Shown here piece by piece: positions 34,921 to 45,500 of a stretch of DNA of 64,000 nucleotides (position 1 is its first letter; each line of letters begins with the position of its first letter). Source of the stretch: Charina bottae. Lineage: Eukaryota; Chordata; Lepidosauria; Squamata; Charinaidae. A program made the position numbers and the translations under genes. Location: contig JALMGJ010000004.1 in assembly GCA_023362775.1 (NCBI GenBank), positions 84,093,798-84,157,797 of the forward strand. Direction: 5' to 3'. The notes beneath the pieces were generated by a model. That model did not search any database. It was not told the DNA's origin and saw only the letters and a program-made list of their open reading frames with translations.

Positions 34921-35070
34921 GATAAGGTCACAGGACTAATCAATTAAGAAACTACTACATTTCATGATTTTCTATTTCCAGCATAGCCTACAGCCCTGGG
35001 CTTCCCTAGTAGTCTCTCATCCAAGCCTAATTCTGCTTAGCTTCCCAGGCCATAAAAGATCATATATTTG
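34921..35070 (-). mobile_element. 5S-rRNA-derived SINE relic
   Basis: Plus-strand agcctacagccctggg (about 34986), then gtctctcatccaag and ctgcttagcttcccagg is a degraded reverse complement of the 5S rRNA 3' half (ggaagctaagcag...cttggatgggagac...ctgtaggct). An internal gap of about 12 nt and several substitutions show it is not a working 5S gene. With the (TAAAA)n tail on its 3' side it fits a SINE3-type element, which is known in lizards. Confidence 0.6.
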
Positions 35071-35156
35071 CAGATTCATAAACTAAAGTGGCATTCCCAA
35101 AGCTGCTTCAGGTTTTTTTATTTTTTATTTAAAATGTTTTTATTCTCCTTTTCTAC

Positions 35157-35536
35157 TAGGCTTGCACAAAACCGATATGTTTTATCTCAGTGAAACACGT
35201 TGCACCACAGAGGCAGTGTGGTTTTTCTCAACAAGGTCTATGTATGATATCTATGATACTAGTTTTCTTATTGAGTGTTTCATGTTGCTTCTGGGGTCTT
35301 TGTCAACATATACAATAGCCCAAAGAGGCTTCTGTATGTGTGCAGTGCATGCACAGAAATTTCCTTTAGCTATTAGGCATGGTTGAGGTCTCAGAAGCAG
35401 CATGAAGCAAAGTAACACAACAGCTTCTCTTTGCTGTTAGAAGTGGGGAGATACTTTGGTTCACAAAGCACTTTGAAGGGGTACTTCGCTCAAGCTATCA
35501 AAGTGAAGCACTCCTTCTAAGCTTTGCACAGCCCTA
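35157..35536. mobile_element. hAT-type MITE, 380 bp
   Basis: The ends taggcttgcacaaa (35157) and ctttgcacagcccta (to 35536) are imperfect inverted repeats. An exact 8-bp TSD, ttttctac, sits at 35149-35156 and 35537-35544. No transposase is encoded; the short frame at 35162-35386 has no domain. TIR sequence and TSD length point to the hAT superfamily. Confidence 0.8.
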
Positions 35537-35544
35537 TTTTCTAC

Positions 35545-35983
35545 TTAAAATGCCTCAAGGCAGTTTTTACACTATTTGAGATACAAATCCATAGGGATTG
35601 CCTTCCCAGCTTTACACTACATTTCAGTGGAGAGTAACTTCTGTTTCCCAAAGTGTGGCTTGGTTATACTGAAATGCACTAATGTATTCTGCATCTATCA
35701 GTACATCTATGCAAACAGTAGTCATGAAACATGAAATAGACTAAGATGTCATTAACCTGATAACCATTGTCTAAGGTGTACCTCCTTGTAAAATTAATTC
35801 TGCCTTCAAGCTGTACAGTGCACATAACAAAAAGGAAGAAATAAGTTGTGGTGAGTTTATTAAGTATAACTCAATTTAATTATAAAACAGAGTGGAGTTT
35901 AGGATATATACAGAGTCAGTTATACACACACACTGAAAAGTCCATACTCTAAAAGAATCCAAAGATACTGCTCCATTTTTATA
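35545..35983. other. Short stretch without a gene
   Basis: Nothing recognisable was seen. Confidence 0.4.
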
Positions 35984-35985
35984 TA

Positions 35986-37560
35986 CACTGCTCAAAAAAA
36001 TAAAGGGAACACTGAAACAACACAATGTAAGTCCAAGTCAATCACACTTCTGTGAAATCAAACTGTCCACTTAGGTAGCAACACTGACAATCAATTTCAC
36101 ATGCTGTTGTGCACATGGAATAGACAACAGGCGGAAAGCATAGGCAGTTAGCAAGACATCCCCAATAAAGGAGTGGATCTGCAGGTGGTGACCACAGACC
36201 ACTTCTCAGGTCCTATGCTTTCTGGCTGATGGTTTGGTCACTTTTGAATGCTGGCGGTGCTTCCACTCTAGTGGTAGCATGAGACGGAGTCTACAACCCA
36301 CACAAGTGGCTCAGGTAGTGCAGCTCATCCAGGATGGCACATCAATGCGAGCTGTGGCAAGAAGGTTTGCTGTGTCTGTCAGCGTAGTGTCCAGAGCATG
36401 GAGGCGCTACCAGGAGACAGGTCAGTACATCAGGAGACGTGGAGGAGGCTGTAGGAGGGCAACAACCCAGCAGCAGGACCGCTACCTCCGCCTTTGTGCA
36501 AGGAGGGACAGGAGGAGCACTGCCAGAGCCCTGCAAAATGACCTCCAGTGGGCCACAAATGTGTGTGTGGCTGCTCAAACGGTCAGAAACAGACTCCATG
36601 AGGGTGGTATGAGGGCCCGACATCCACAGGTGGGGGTTGTGCTTACAGCCCAACACCGTGCAGGACGTTTGGCATTTGCCAGAGAACACAAGATTGGCAA
36701 CTTCGCCACTGGTGCCCTGTGCTCTTCACAGATGAAAGCAGGTTCACACTGAGCACATGTGACAGACGTGACAGGGTCTGGAGATGCCGTGGAGAACATT
36801 CTGCTGCCTGCAACATCCTCCAGCATGACCGGTTTGGCAGTGGGTCAGTAATGGTGTGGGGTGGCATTTCTTTAGGGGGCCGCACAGCCCTCCATGTGCT
36901 CGCCAGAGGTAGCCTGACTGCCATTAGGTACCGAGATGAGATCCTCAGACCCCTTGTGAGACCATATGCTGGTGCGGTTGGCCCTCGGTTCCTCCTAATG
37001 CAAGACAATGCTAGACCTCATGTGGCTGGAGTGTGCCAGCAGTTCCTGCAAGACGAAGGCATTGATGCTATGGACTGGCCCGCCTGTTCCCCAAACCTGA
37101 ATCCAATTGAGCACATCTGGGACATCATGTCTCGCTCCATCCACCAACGCCACGTTGCACCACAGACTGTCCAGGAGTTGGGGGATGCTTTAGTCCAGGT
37201 GTGGGAGCAGATCCCTCAGGAGACCATCCGCCACCTCATCAGGAGCATGCCCAGGCGTTGTAGGGAGGTCATACAGGCACGTGAAGGCCACACACACTAC
37301 TGAGCCTCATTTTGACTTGTTTTAAGGACGTTACATCAACGTTGGATCAGCCTGTAGTGTTCTTTTCCACTTTAATTTTTGAGTGTAACTCCACATCCAG
37401 ACTTCCAGGGGTTGCTTACATTTGATTTCCATTGCTTTTTGTGTGATTTTGTTGTCAGCACATTCAACTATGTAATGAACAAAGTAATTAATACGAATAT
37501 TTCATTCATTCAGATCTAGGATGTCTTATTTCAGTGTTCCCTTTATTTTTTTGAGCAGCT
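35986..37560 (+). mobile_element. Tc1-like DNA transposon, near intact
   Basis: The ends cactgctcaaaaaaataaag (35986) and ctttatttttttgagcagct (to 37560) are inverted repeats matching over about 28 bp, flanked by TA dinucleotides at 35984-35985 and 37561-37562. The 1575-bp element encodes one DD34E transposase with a single frameshift. The terminal and coding sequence closely resemble, from memory, a Tc1 family widespread in teleost fish and lampreys, for which horizontal transfer has been reported. The base composition and coding quality stand out against the old repeats around it. Confidence 0.93.
36279..37303 (+). pseudogene. Tc1 transposase (DD34E), single frameshift
   Basis: The likely start is ATG 36279 ([17 protein letters not shown]), since upstream codons are not part of the family. 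N-terminal helix-turn-helix DNA-binding regions are visible ([18 protein letters not shown]; then TARALQNDL...[15 protein letters not shown]). After AFAREH (about 36690) one base is missing: the first frame runs to a stop at 36752, and the catalytic half continues in another frame to 37303. Catalytic residues are intact: FTDESRF, QDNARPH and NPIEH, with 34 residues between the second Asp and the Glu. The enzyme would bind the inverted repeats and cut and paste at TA sites. Confidence 0.92.
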
Positions 37561-37562
37561 TA

Positions 37563-38802
37563 TTTAGGAGAGAGGGGGGGGGACCCTACTCTTGGGACAA
37601 AGAAGAAAATGGGGTTTACCAAACAGAGGTGCTGAACAGGAGAAACTAGGGAGATTAAAATCTGCTACTGATTTCTGTGAATCAGATTGTGAAGCCAAAT
37701 AGATTTGGCTATAGTACAGACATCACTGAATCAAATCCATTATAATCTGCCTTTTTCTGGTAAAAAATCAACACACACACAGGCACACAAACACCATTTC
37801 ATCTGGAAGACAGTGTGTATGTGTGTAAATTACATGCAAGAAAGAGTAATTCCTGACTTCAAAATTTCTTATATCATGGGATTTTGAATTTAGAGAGTAT
37901 AAGCAAAATATTCATAACAAAGTATGATATTTATGCTAAGAAAATTAAGTAAAGATATATGCATTAGGGAAAATTGCTCATCTACATTGTTTACATATGT
38001 AAATACACACCTTCAAAAACTTTCTTATACTTCCAGTTCACATAGGTTGTGAGTATTTACATACTGTTATTCATGACCTGCAAGCTTTTTCAGTCTCAAT
38101 AGTTGTGTTTTTATTCTTTTTTGCTGTTAATCACATTATTTTTTTCTTCGAAATAAATCAAGGGAACACATGGGTTCAGCCTATTTCATCTTCACATCAA
38201 TCCTGTAAAATAATGTGAACTGAGTGTAGAGTAAACTGAAAGTTGCTCAATACAGGTAAGGAGATGGTCAGGGAGGAAAAAAAACCTAGCCCTTTTTATT
38301 AATTGCCTCCTACAGTATTATGACAATCTGTAGATATACTCTCAAGACTTTAATCTTTAGTGATTAATCTGGAACACAAGTAAAATGCCACAAGACCTTT
38401 CCATTTTGCATCTGAACCCAGCCCAAACATGCCCAGACATTGTCTTTTTTCTGCCATATCCCTATTTTCTCCCAGCCCATGAGTTAAACAAGCTTAAATC
38501 ATTCTTACTGTAGCTGTACCGATGTTAAAGTATTTTCTCCTTATTCTGACAACATCCAATTACAGCCATAAAGAACATAAAGTATGTTATGATTTGTTAT
38601 CCATTACTTTGGAAGGAATTCAGGTAACTCCAGTGACTTGCAATAGATGCAGGATAGGGATTGGTAATGTGCACAACAAACGTTTTGCTGGTCTAGTTTT
38701 CTGCTGGCTCAAGGATAAATAGTTAACACTTCAATGTGAATGTGGAAATACCCACATGCTATAAATAGATGAATGTTCCAATAGAAGAGAATTTATGTAG
38801 CT
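37563..38802. other. AT-rich stretch with no recognisable gene
   Basis: Only short AT-rich frames are present. No repeat family was recognised. Confidence 0.45.
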
Positions 38803-39535
38803 CAGGGTTGAACGATGGAGTCCTTGGTAGTCGCTGAGCTTGGTTGTTTGTTTGCAAACATTTCATTACTTAACTAGGTAACCTCATCAGTGCAAGTAAG
38901 TGTGGGGTTTGCTCCCTGTCTATATACAGTGTCTTGCCCTACCACTTTTGGTGGGGGTGTGGTTTTCTCCTTGGTAGTGCCTTGATTAGGGTATTGTTTT
39001 CTGCCAGATTGTTTGTCTGGTTTTAATCCCTGCTTATCTGGGTGTTGGCTGCTGGATGGGATGTGTTCTGGTCATTTTGTTTCCTTCTTAGCTTTTTTAT
39101 TGTCTCTTTTGAATGGTGTGTAAATGTGGTTTATCTCTATATGTCTGTGTCTATTGATGGCTGATTTGTCTCAACAGACTATTACAACCACACGGTATCA
39201 TTGTAGAAGACAAACAAACTAAAGCCCTCCAAAATATCTTAAGCAAACCAGAAGACCCAGTAGCCCAAGAAGAAAAAACAGGAGTCATCTACAACATACA
39301 GTATAAGGACTGTAACAGCCACTATGTAGGACAGACAGGCAGAAGACTAGCAGAGCATATCCATGAACACCAACTACCAGACTCAACCACAGTTTCAACT
39401 GGAAAACTGTTAGCATCTTAGACCAACCCAAATCCAAAAATTCTAGGGAATTCCTGGAAGCTTGGCATTCAGACAAATCAGCCATCAATAGACACATAAG
39501 AAATATGCTAAACATATGGATCAAACCATCCTGAA
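38803..39535 (+). mobile_element. Second Penelope family: inverted terminal part plus GIY-YIG fragment
   Basis: On the plus strand, about 39283-39370 encodes a GIY-YIG endonuclease fragment (GVIYNIQYKDCNSHYVGQTG, then RRLAEHIHEHQL). It is followed by a stop and QTNQPSIDTHIRN. The left half (38803-39170) is the reverse complement of a Penelope 3' region: the segment 39145-39170 (tgtctattgatggctgattt) is an inverted copy of about 39473-39502. So the piece is an inverted arrangement of 3' ends, characteristic of Penelope insertions. The RT is absent and frames are broken. Confidence 0.75.
38861..38890 (-). ncRNA. Hammerhead-ribozyme-like core in the second Penelope family
   Basis: Minus strand: CTGATGA (complement of 38884-38890), a stem-II hairpin (gttacc / ttac-gtaa pairing around tagtta, within 38865-38883), then GAAA (complement of 38861-38864). 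CTGATGA and GAAA match the hammerhead core exactly. The next bases (tgttt) have diverged from the expected cleavage segment, so the copy is probably inactive. Confidence 0.55.
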
Positions 39536-40914
39536 TTTAAAGTAGAAAAGTTTTACACATTCATTTACAAAACTTACAAATCACCTCTTTTAATTCTACA
39601 GGTATCAAGCAATAAATATAAACAACACTAAAAATGCAAGGATAAAAGCAAAAGACTGGCTTGTACCCAAGTTGGGCTGTGTAGGTTAAAAACAACTTTT
39701 ATCTTTACCAGCCCTAGAATATTTCATTCCTAGAAGACAAAATAGCTAGTTTTCATTCAATTAAATGCTTCAATTTGATTCAGAATGCATTACTTTGGAA
39801 TTCAACTTGGTTTATATGTACAATCCAACTTTCCTTCAATGCCAATACAAAAAAAGAAAGAAATGAAATCAATAAAATACAATATAATTAAATGTTTTGA
39901 CATGTGCTTAACTACTTTAAATGTTTAGGAAACAATACCCTTGAAATCTTAAGGTTATAGTCATTTTCTGCTATAAAGCTGGCAGTTATAAAAAATGTTA
40001 CTAAGCTTTCTGAATTAATTTTGCAATAGCAAGGCAATGGGTGCATAATTTGCCCAAACCCAAAACCATAAAATAGGCATAGCATGTGGGTGGGAAAATA
40101 TATAAGGCAAAAGTCTGTGCATATTCAGGAAGCCAAATGATTTCATACATTACATATGGTGCTTCATTTGCAAAGGATATATGTAATATTGTTTCAAAAC
40201 ATGGCATACAATTTTTTATGTACTGTATGTATGTATGCATATACTGTATGTCTATGTGTGTATGTATGTGTGTATGTGTATGTGTACAGTATGTGTACAC
40301 ACAAACATCTCTCTAGGTTTCTTTATGTGCCACTTACAGTGGTGGAAATTATTTTTAGTGTTGGTAAAGAGGGTTCCACAGCTACTCTTAAAAGTTTTAG
40401 TGTGGTCTCACAATTAATATTCCTCTGCCTGGTGATTTTCATTTTAATAACATACATTTATGGTATGTTTCAGTTTTTTCCTACAAGCATAGGGTACTGC
40501 TTTGGCTGCTATAGCACCTGCCATTTTGATATCTAAATTAACCTCTTCCAGAAGTTCACAATCAAACAATATGATTTAGTGTCTGATTACTATATATAGC
40601 TAGACACAGATGTTTGAGGTTATCAGTGTGTGAGTAATTCAGAGTTATTAAATAATATCTCCTTGATTTAGCACAATCATTGATTTTCTGTAAGAATGCT
40701 CTCTTCACCTCTCAGTATTCTGTCAAATTGGCATAATTCATGGTTTCTGCAAATAATTTTATGATTGCATTCCAATTGCCTTAAATGTTATATTATTAAT
40801 AGTCCTTAAATTTAGTTTCTTTTTTTATCTCCCGTCAGACTTAATATTAAGTTTGTATTACTACTTTTGAAAGGCTACTAATGTAGCTACAGCTCTGGTC
40901 ATTATATAGTAATA
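39536..40914. other. AT-rich stretch with no recognisable gene
   Basis: A TATG/TGTG-rich simple repeat lies at about 40215-40300. The frame at 40156-40536 spans it and has no domain. Confidence 0.45.
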
Positions 40915-41060
40915 GTAGAAGTACAACAGAAGTAAAATTTAGAAGAGAGATTAAAGGAGCTGGTGAAAGTGCTTTTGAATAAATTGGATTCTGGTTAAGA
41001 TATTACAGAAAAGGTTATTAAAGATTTAGCAATTATTTTTGGATTGGGAAGATGAGGATT

Positions 41061-41681
41061 TTGTTGGTTGTTTATTCATTCAGTCTTTTCCGACTCTTTG
41101 TGACCTCATGAGCCAGCCCATGCCAGAGCTTCCTGTCGGCCATCACCACCCCAAGCTTCCCCATTCCAGTCCATTTCAATTCACTGACACCCAAAATGTC
41201 TATATTTAATCTTGACATCTCACCAATAATAACATCCAATTTGCCCTGGCTCATAGATCTTACATTCCAGGTTCCTATGATGTGTTGATCTTTAGAACAT
41301 TGGATTCATCGTTAACCACCAGTATCGTCGGCCGCTAGCCATCCTTTCGGCTTTGAGCTAGCTGCATCATCACATCTGGGGCTAGTTGAACTTATCCTCT
41401 GTTCCTCCCCAGTAGCATTTTGACCATCTTCCGACCTGGGAGTCCCATCTTCCGATGGTATACCGTCATATCTCTGGTTGTACTGATCCATTTAGATTTC
41501 ATGGCAAAAATACTGGGGTGGGTTGCCGTTACCTTCCCCAGGGATCAGTCTGGATCAGGATTTAGTCTGACCTCTCTGCCATGACCTTCCCGTCTTGGTG
41601 TCCCTTCACGGTTTAGCTCATGGCATCATTGATGTGTTCAAGCTTCAGCACCATGACAATCTAACAATCTCCTTTTCTTGA
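41061..41681 (-). mobile_element. Internally deleted BovB (5' UTR fused to 3' end)
   Basis: On the minus strand the copy begins with a decayed ribozyme-type 5' end (41681-41640) and runs through the 5' UTR and ORF start (to about 41154). It then jumps directly to the last coding residues and 3' tail (aagagtcggaaaagactgaatg, ending about 41070). About 2.5 kb of the family's ORF is missing. The flanks share a near-identical repeat, gaagatgaggat / gaagattaggat (about 41048-41060 and 41682-41694), supporting insertion as a unit. Confidence 0.82.
41072..41254 (-). CDS. Short fusion ORF of BovB N- and C-termini
   Basis: The frame starts MSQGKLDVIIGEMSRLNIDI, the BovB endonuclease N-terminus, and after SELKWTGMG passes straight into KLGVVMADRKLWHGLAHE, the extreme C-terminus, to the native stop. 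No catalytic part of endonuclease or RT remains, so no enzymatic role is expected. The join is in frame, which may be chance. It could be a non-autonomous master form or a single deletion event. Confidence 0.6.
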   Translation of the reverse strand: MSQGKLDVIIGEMSRLNIDILGVSELKWTGMGKLGVVMADRKLWHGLAHEVTKSRKRLNE

Positions 41682-41689
41682 GAAGATTA

Positions 41690-42135
41690 GGATACAGAGG
41701 AAGAATTTGATAAAATTGATTAATAAAAGAGAAAAGAAGAAGAATTAAAGATTTGTGAGAATAAGAAATGTTCCAAGGGATGTTTTGGAGCATTTTGTCA
41801 GGAAGAAAACAAGGGACCAAGTTTTGCAGCAGCATTTTAATACAGGACTAAAGATTGATAATACAGGTATAATTGTTCTTAAAGAAATTCCTATTAGAAT
41901 TTTGTGTAAGAGAAAAGTATTTTTTAACTGAGAAATTAAAGCAGAAAAAGATTCCATTTCAATGGGACAAATTGGAAGGTGTGATTTTTACTTTTAAACA
42001 CCAGAGGTTTTGATTGAATTCTGTCCAGAAGTCCTGGGAATTTCTAGATAAATTAAAGAAGAATTGGAGGAGATTCAAATGGAGGTGTCAAAGGAGACTA
42101 CACAAAACTCCAGAAGGTGCAACAGGAAACTGAAA
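41690..42135 (+). pseudogene. L1 ORF1 C-terminal remnant
   Basis: The translation includes RNVPRDVLEHFVRKKTRDQV-type text, then FNTGLKIDNTGIIVLKEIP and RILCKRKVFFN, the arrangement of the L1 ORF1 C-terminal domain. Several stops and a shift interrupt it. The RNA-chaperone function would be lost. Confidence 0.55.
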
Positions 42136-42599
42136 AGGATAATACTGAACTAGGCACTACGGGTATTGATTTTTCTAAATTTTTGGCTTGATTATGCATT
42201 ACAAATGCTTAACACGGAATATAAATGGAGAAAATGCTCCTCAAAAGAGAAAAAAAATCATTATTTGAAAAAAATTTTAAAACAAGATATAATTTGCCTA
42301 CAAGAGACACATCTTAGAAAAAAGAACATAAAAGATTTGATTTATAAGGATTTAGGTGAAGAATTTATTTCAGCAGGAACAAAAAGAAAGGAAAGAAACT
42401 GAGTTGTTTTGTATATAAATCCCCAACTAAAACCAGAACCTGTACTGACTGACGAGCATGGTAGATTTGTTGTGGTGGAAGTTAATTTGCATGGGACTAA
42501 GACTTTGATACTGGTAATTTATGCCCCAAATGAAGACAATGTATTCTATCATTGGCGATCACTCGTAGCCGAGTAAGATTGTCTTCCAAAGGTAAAATT

Positions 42600-45500
42600 T
42601 TAACGGTGAATCCGTAAGTGGCTATAAAGGCCAATTCTGGATCCGCACAACCTCCCACAATGAGGGCATAGGTTTCCGGGTGGGAGACGGTCATGATGAG
42701 GGTTTGCCTGACGTGCCTTCCTTTTAGCTCTCTTCTCCTTTTCGCCCTGTACTCGTGCTTCTTCAAAGTCCATAGCGCCATTAATAAAGGCTGACCTCCA
42801 ATTGAAACGCTCATGAGTTAGGGCTTCCCAGTTCTCAATGCTGATATTACATTTTTTTAAATTAGCTTTGAGAGTATCTTTGAATCTCTTTTGCTGTCCA
42901 CCAATATTCCGTTTTCCATTCTTAAGTTGGGAGTAAAGTAGCTGCTTTGGAAGACGATGGTCAGGCATTCGAACAACATGACCAGTCCAGCGAAGTTGAT
43001 GTTGGATGATCATTGTTTCAATGCTGGTGGTTTTCGCTTCTTCTAATACGCTAACATTAGTCCGCCTATCTTCCCAAGTAATTTGCAGAATTTTTCGGAG
43101 GCAGCGTTGATGGAATCTTTCAAGAAGTTGGAGGTGGCGTTTGTAGAGGGTCCATGTTTCACAGGCGTACAGAAGGGTTGGTAGTACAATGGCTTTGTAA
43201 ACAAGCATTTTGGTCTCCCTGCGAATGTCCCGATCCTCAAACACTCTACGCTTCATTCGGGAGAAAGCTACACTCGCAGAGCTCAGGCGATGCTGAATTT
43301 CAGCGTCGATGTCGGCTTTTGTTGATAGATGGCTGCAGAGATAAGAAAAGTGGTCGACATTTTCTAGTGACACACCTTTAAGCTGGATTGATGGCGCTGC
43401 AGAGGGATTGGTTCGAACTTGCTGGTAAAGCACTTTGGTTTTTTTAATGTTAATCGAGAGGCCGAGCTTTTCATATGCTTCTGCAAAGATGTTTAGGATA
43501 GTTTGAAGATCTTCCTCGGAGTGTGCACAGACTACGTTATCATCAGCATATTGAAGTTCTATAACAGAAGTTGCAATTACCTTATTTTTTGCATTCAGCC
43601 TACTAAGATTAAAAAGCTTTCCATCTGTTCGATATATAATTTCTACACCAGTAGGAAGTTTCTCTTCAACAAGGTGCATAATCATAGCGATGAAGATAGC
43701 GAATAAGGTTGGAGCAATAACACATCCCTGTTTAACGCCGGATTCCACTTTAAATGGATCACTTTGAGAGCCATTGTTATTCAGGATTGTTGCCATCATG
43801 TCGTCATGGAGTAACCGCAAGATGTTCACAAATTTATCAGGGCATCCGATTTTCAGAAGGATGGTCCAGAGAGCAGTACGATTTACAGTATCAAAAGCTT
43901 TAGTCAGATCAATAAACGCCATGTACAGAGGGCGGTTTTGCTCCTTGCATTTTTCTTGAAGCTGTCGTGCAGTGAAGATCATATCCACTGTTCCCCTGGA
44001 AGGGCGGAAGCCATTTTGCGTTTCAGGGAGGATGTCTTCTGATACAGATAGGAGACGGTTTGCAATGATCTTTGCCAGGATTTTGCCTGCTGTGGCTAGA
44101 AGGGAGATGCCTCGGTAGTTTCCACAGTCTGTTCTATCACCCTTTTTAAAGAGAGTGATAATTATGGCATCCCTAAAGTCTGCTGGAATCTCCTCCCTCA
44201 TCCAGATTTTTTTGATGAGCTTATGAAGTTGTTGTGTAAGTTCAGGCCCGCCTTCTTTAAAGACTTCAGCAGGAATCCCATCAGGTCCACTAGCTTTGTT
44301 ATTTTTCATTTGTTTAGTGGCTTTACTGACTTCCTCCAAACTAGGGGGTACTGCAAGCTCATTTCTTATTTGTTTTTGTGGGATTTGCAAGAAGACTTCG
44401 TCAGCCACAGTAGAGTGACGATTAAGGAGATTGTAGTAATGCTCTTTCCAGCGCAGTGCAATAGACTCTTTGTCCTTTAGAAGTTTAGCACCATCTACTG
44501 AGCGTAAGGGATTTGTACCATGGTTTGTTGGTCCATAGATGGCCTTTATGGCATTAAAAAAGCCCCGTGCATCGTGAGCATCTGCAAAATGTTGGGTTTC
44601 TTGGGCTTTTTTTATCCACCATATGTTCTTAAGTTCTCTAGTTCGTCTTTGGACTTCTGCCTTTGCACTGGCGTAGATTTTTTTCTTAACGGCACAGTTA
44701 ATATCTTTTTGCCATATCTGGAAGGCTTTCCTTTTCTTGTCAATAATATGTTCAATCTCACTATCGTTCTCATCAAACCAGTCCTGATGTCTCTTAGTCT
44801 GGTATCCGATAGTTTGTTCACAGGCTGAAATGATAGAAGTCTTCAATTTAATCCAGTGTTCCTCAACATTTTCAGGAAGTTCCATAGGCAGATGTTCCTT
44901 GAGAGTTGATTGAAAGCAAGCTCGTTTAATAGGATCTTGAAGGGCCAGTGTATTCATTTTACGCCTTGGTTTTCTTCCTTGGAGCCTACGATGAGGGACA
45001 ATCTTTATGGCCATCGTGGATCGAATTAATCGATGGTCTGTCCAGCAGTCATCGGCGCTCGTCATGGCTCTGGTGAGAAGTACATCAGGGCGATCTCTAG
45101 CACGGACAATTACATAATCTAAAAGATGCCAGTGCTTCGACCGTGGGTGCTTCCATGATGTTTTAAATTTATTTTTCTGGCGAAAGAGTGTGTTAGTAAT
45201 GACAAGGTTATGCTCTGCACATTTAGTCAGAAGTAAGATTCCATTCGTGTTGCTGTTGTCAACTCCTTCTTTCCCAATGATCCCTGGCCACAAATCAAAG
45301 TCACGCCCAACTCTTGCATTGAAATCGCCCAGGAGGATAATTTTATCCTCCTTTGGTATCTCTGATAAGATGGTGTCCAGCTGGGTATAAAATTTTTCCT
45401 TGATATCCTCATCTGCATCTAGTGTTGGTGCGTAAGCACTTAGGATAGTTGCCTGTTGGTTTTTGGCGAGTTTTATTCGCAGAGTTGAGAGTCGTTCGTT

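Noticed and set aside
34984..35065. Possible functional 5S rRNA gene
   Set aside because: An internal segment is missing and many conserved positions are changed; it fits a SINE relic or pseudogene.
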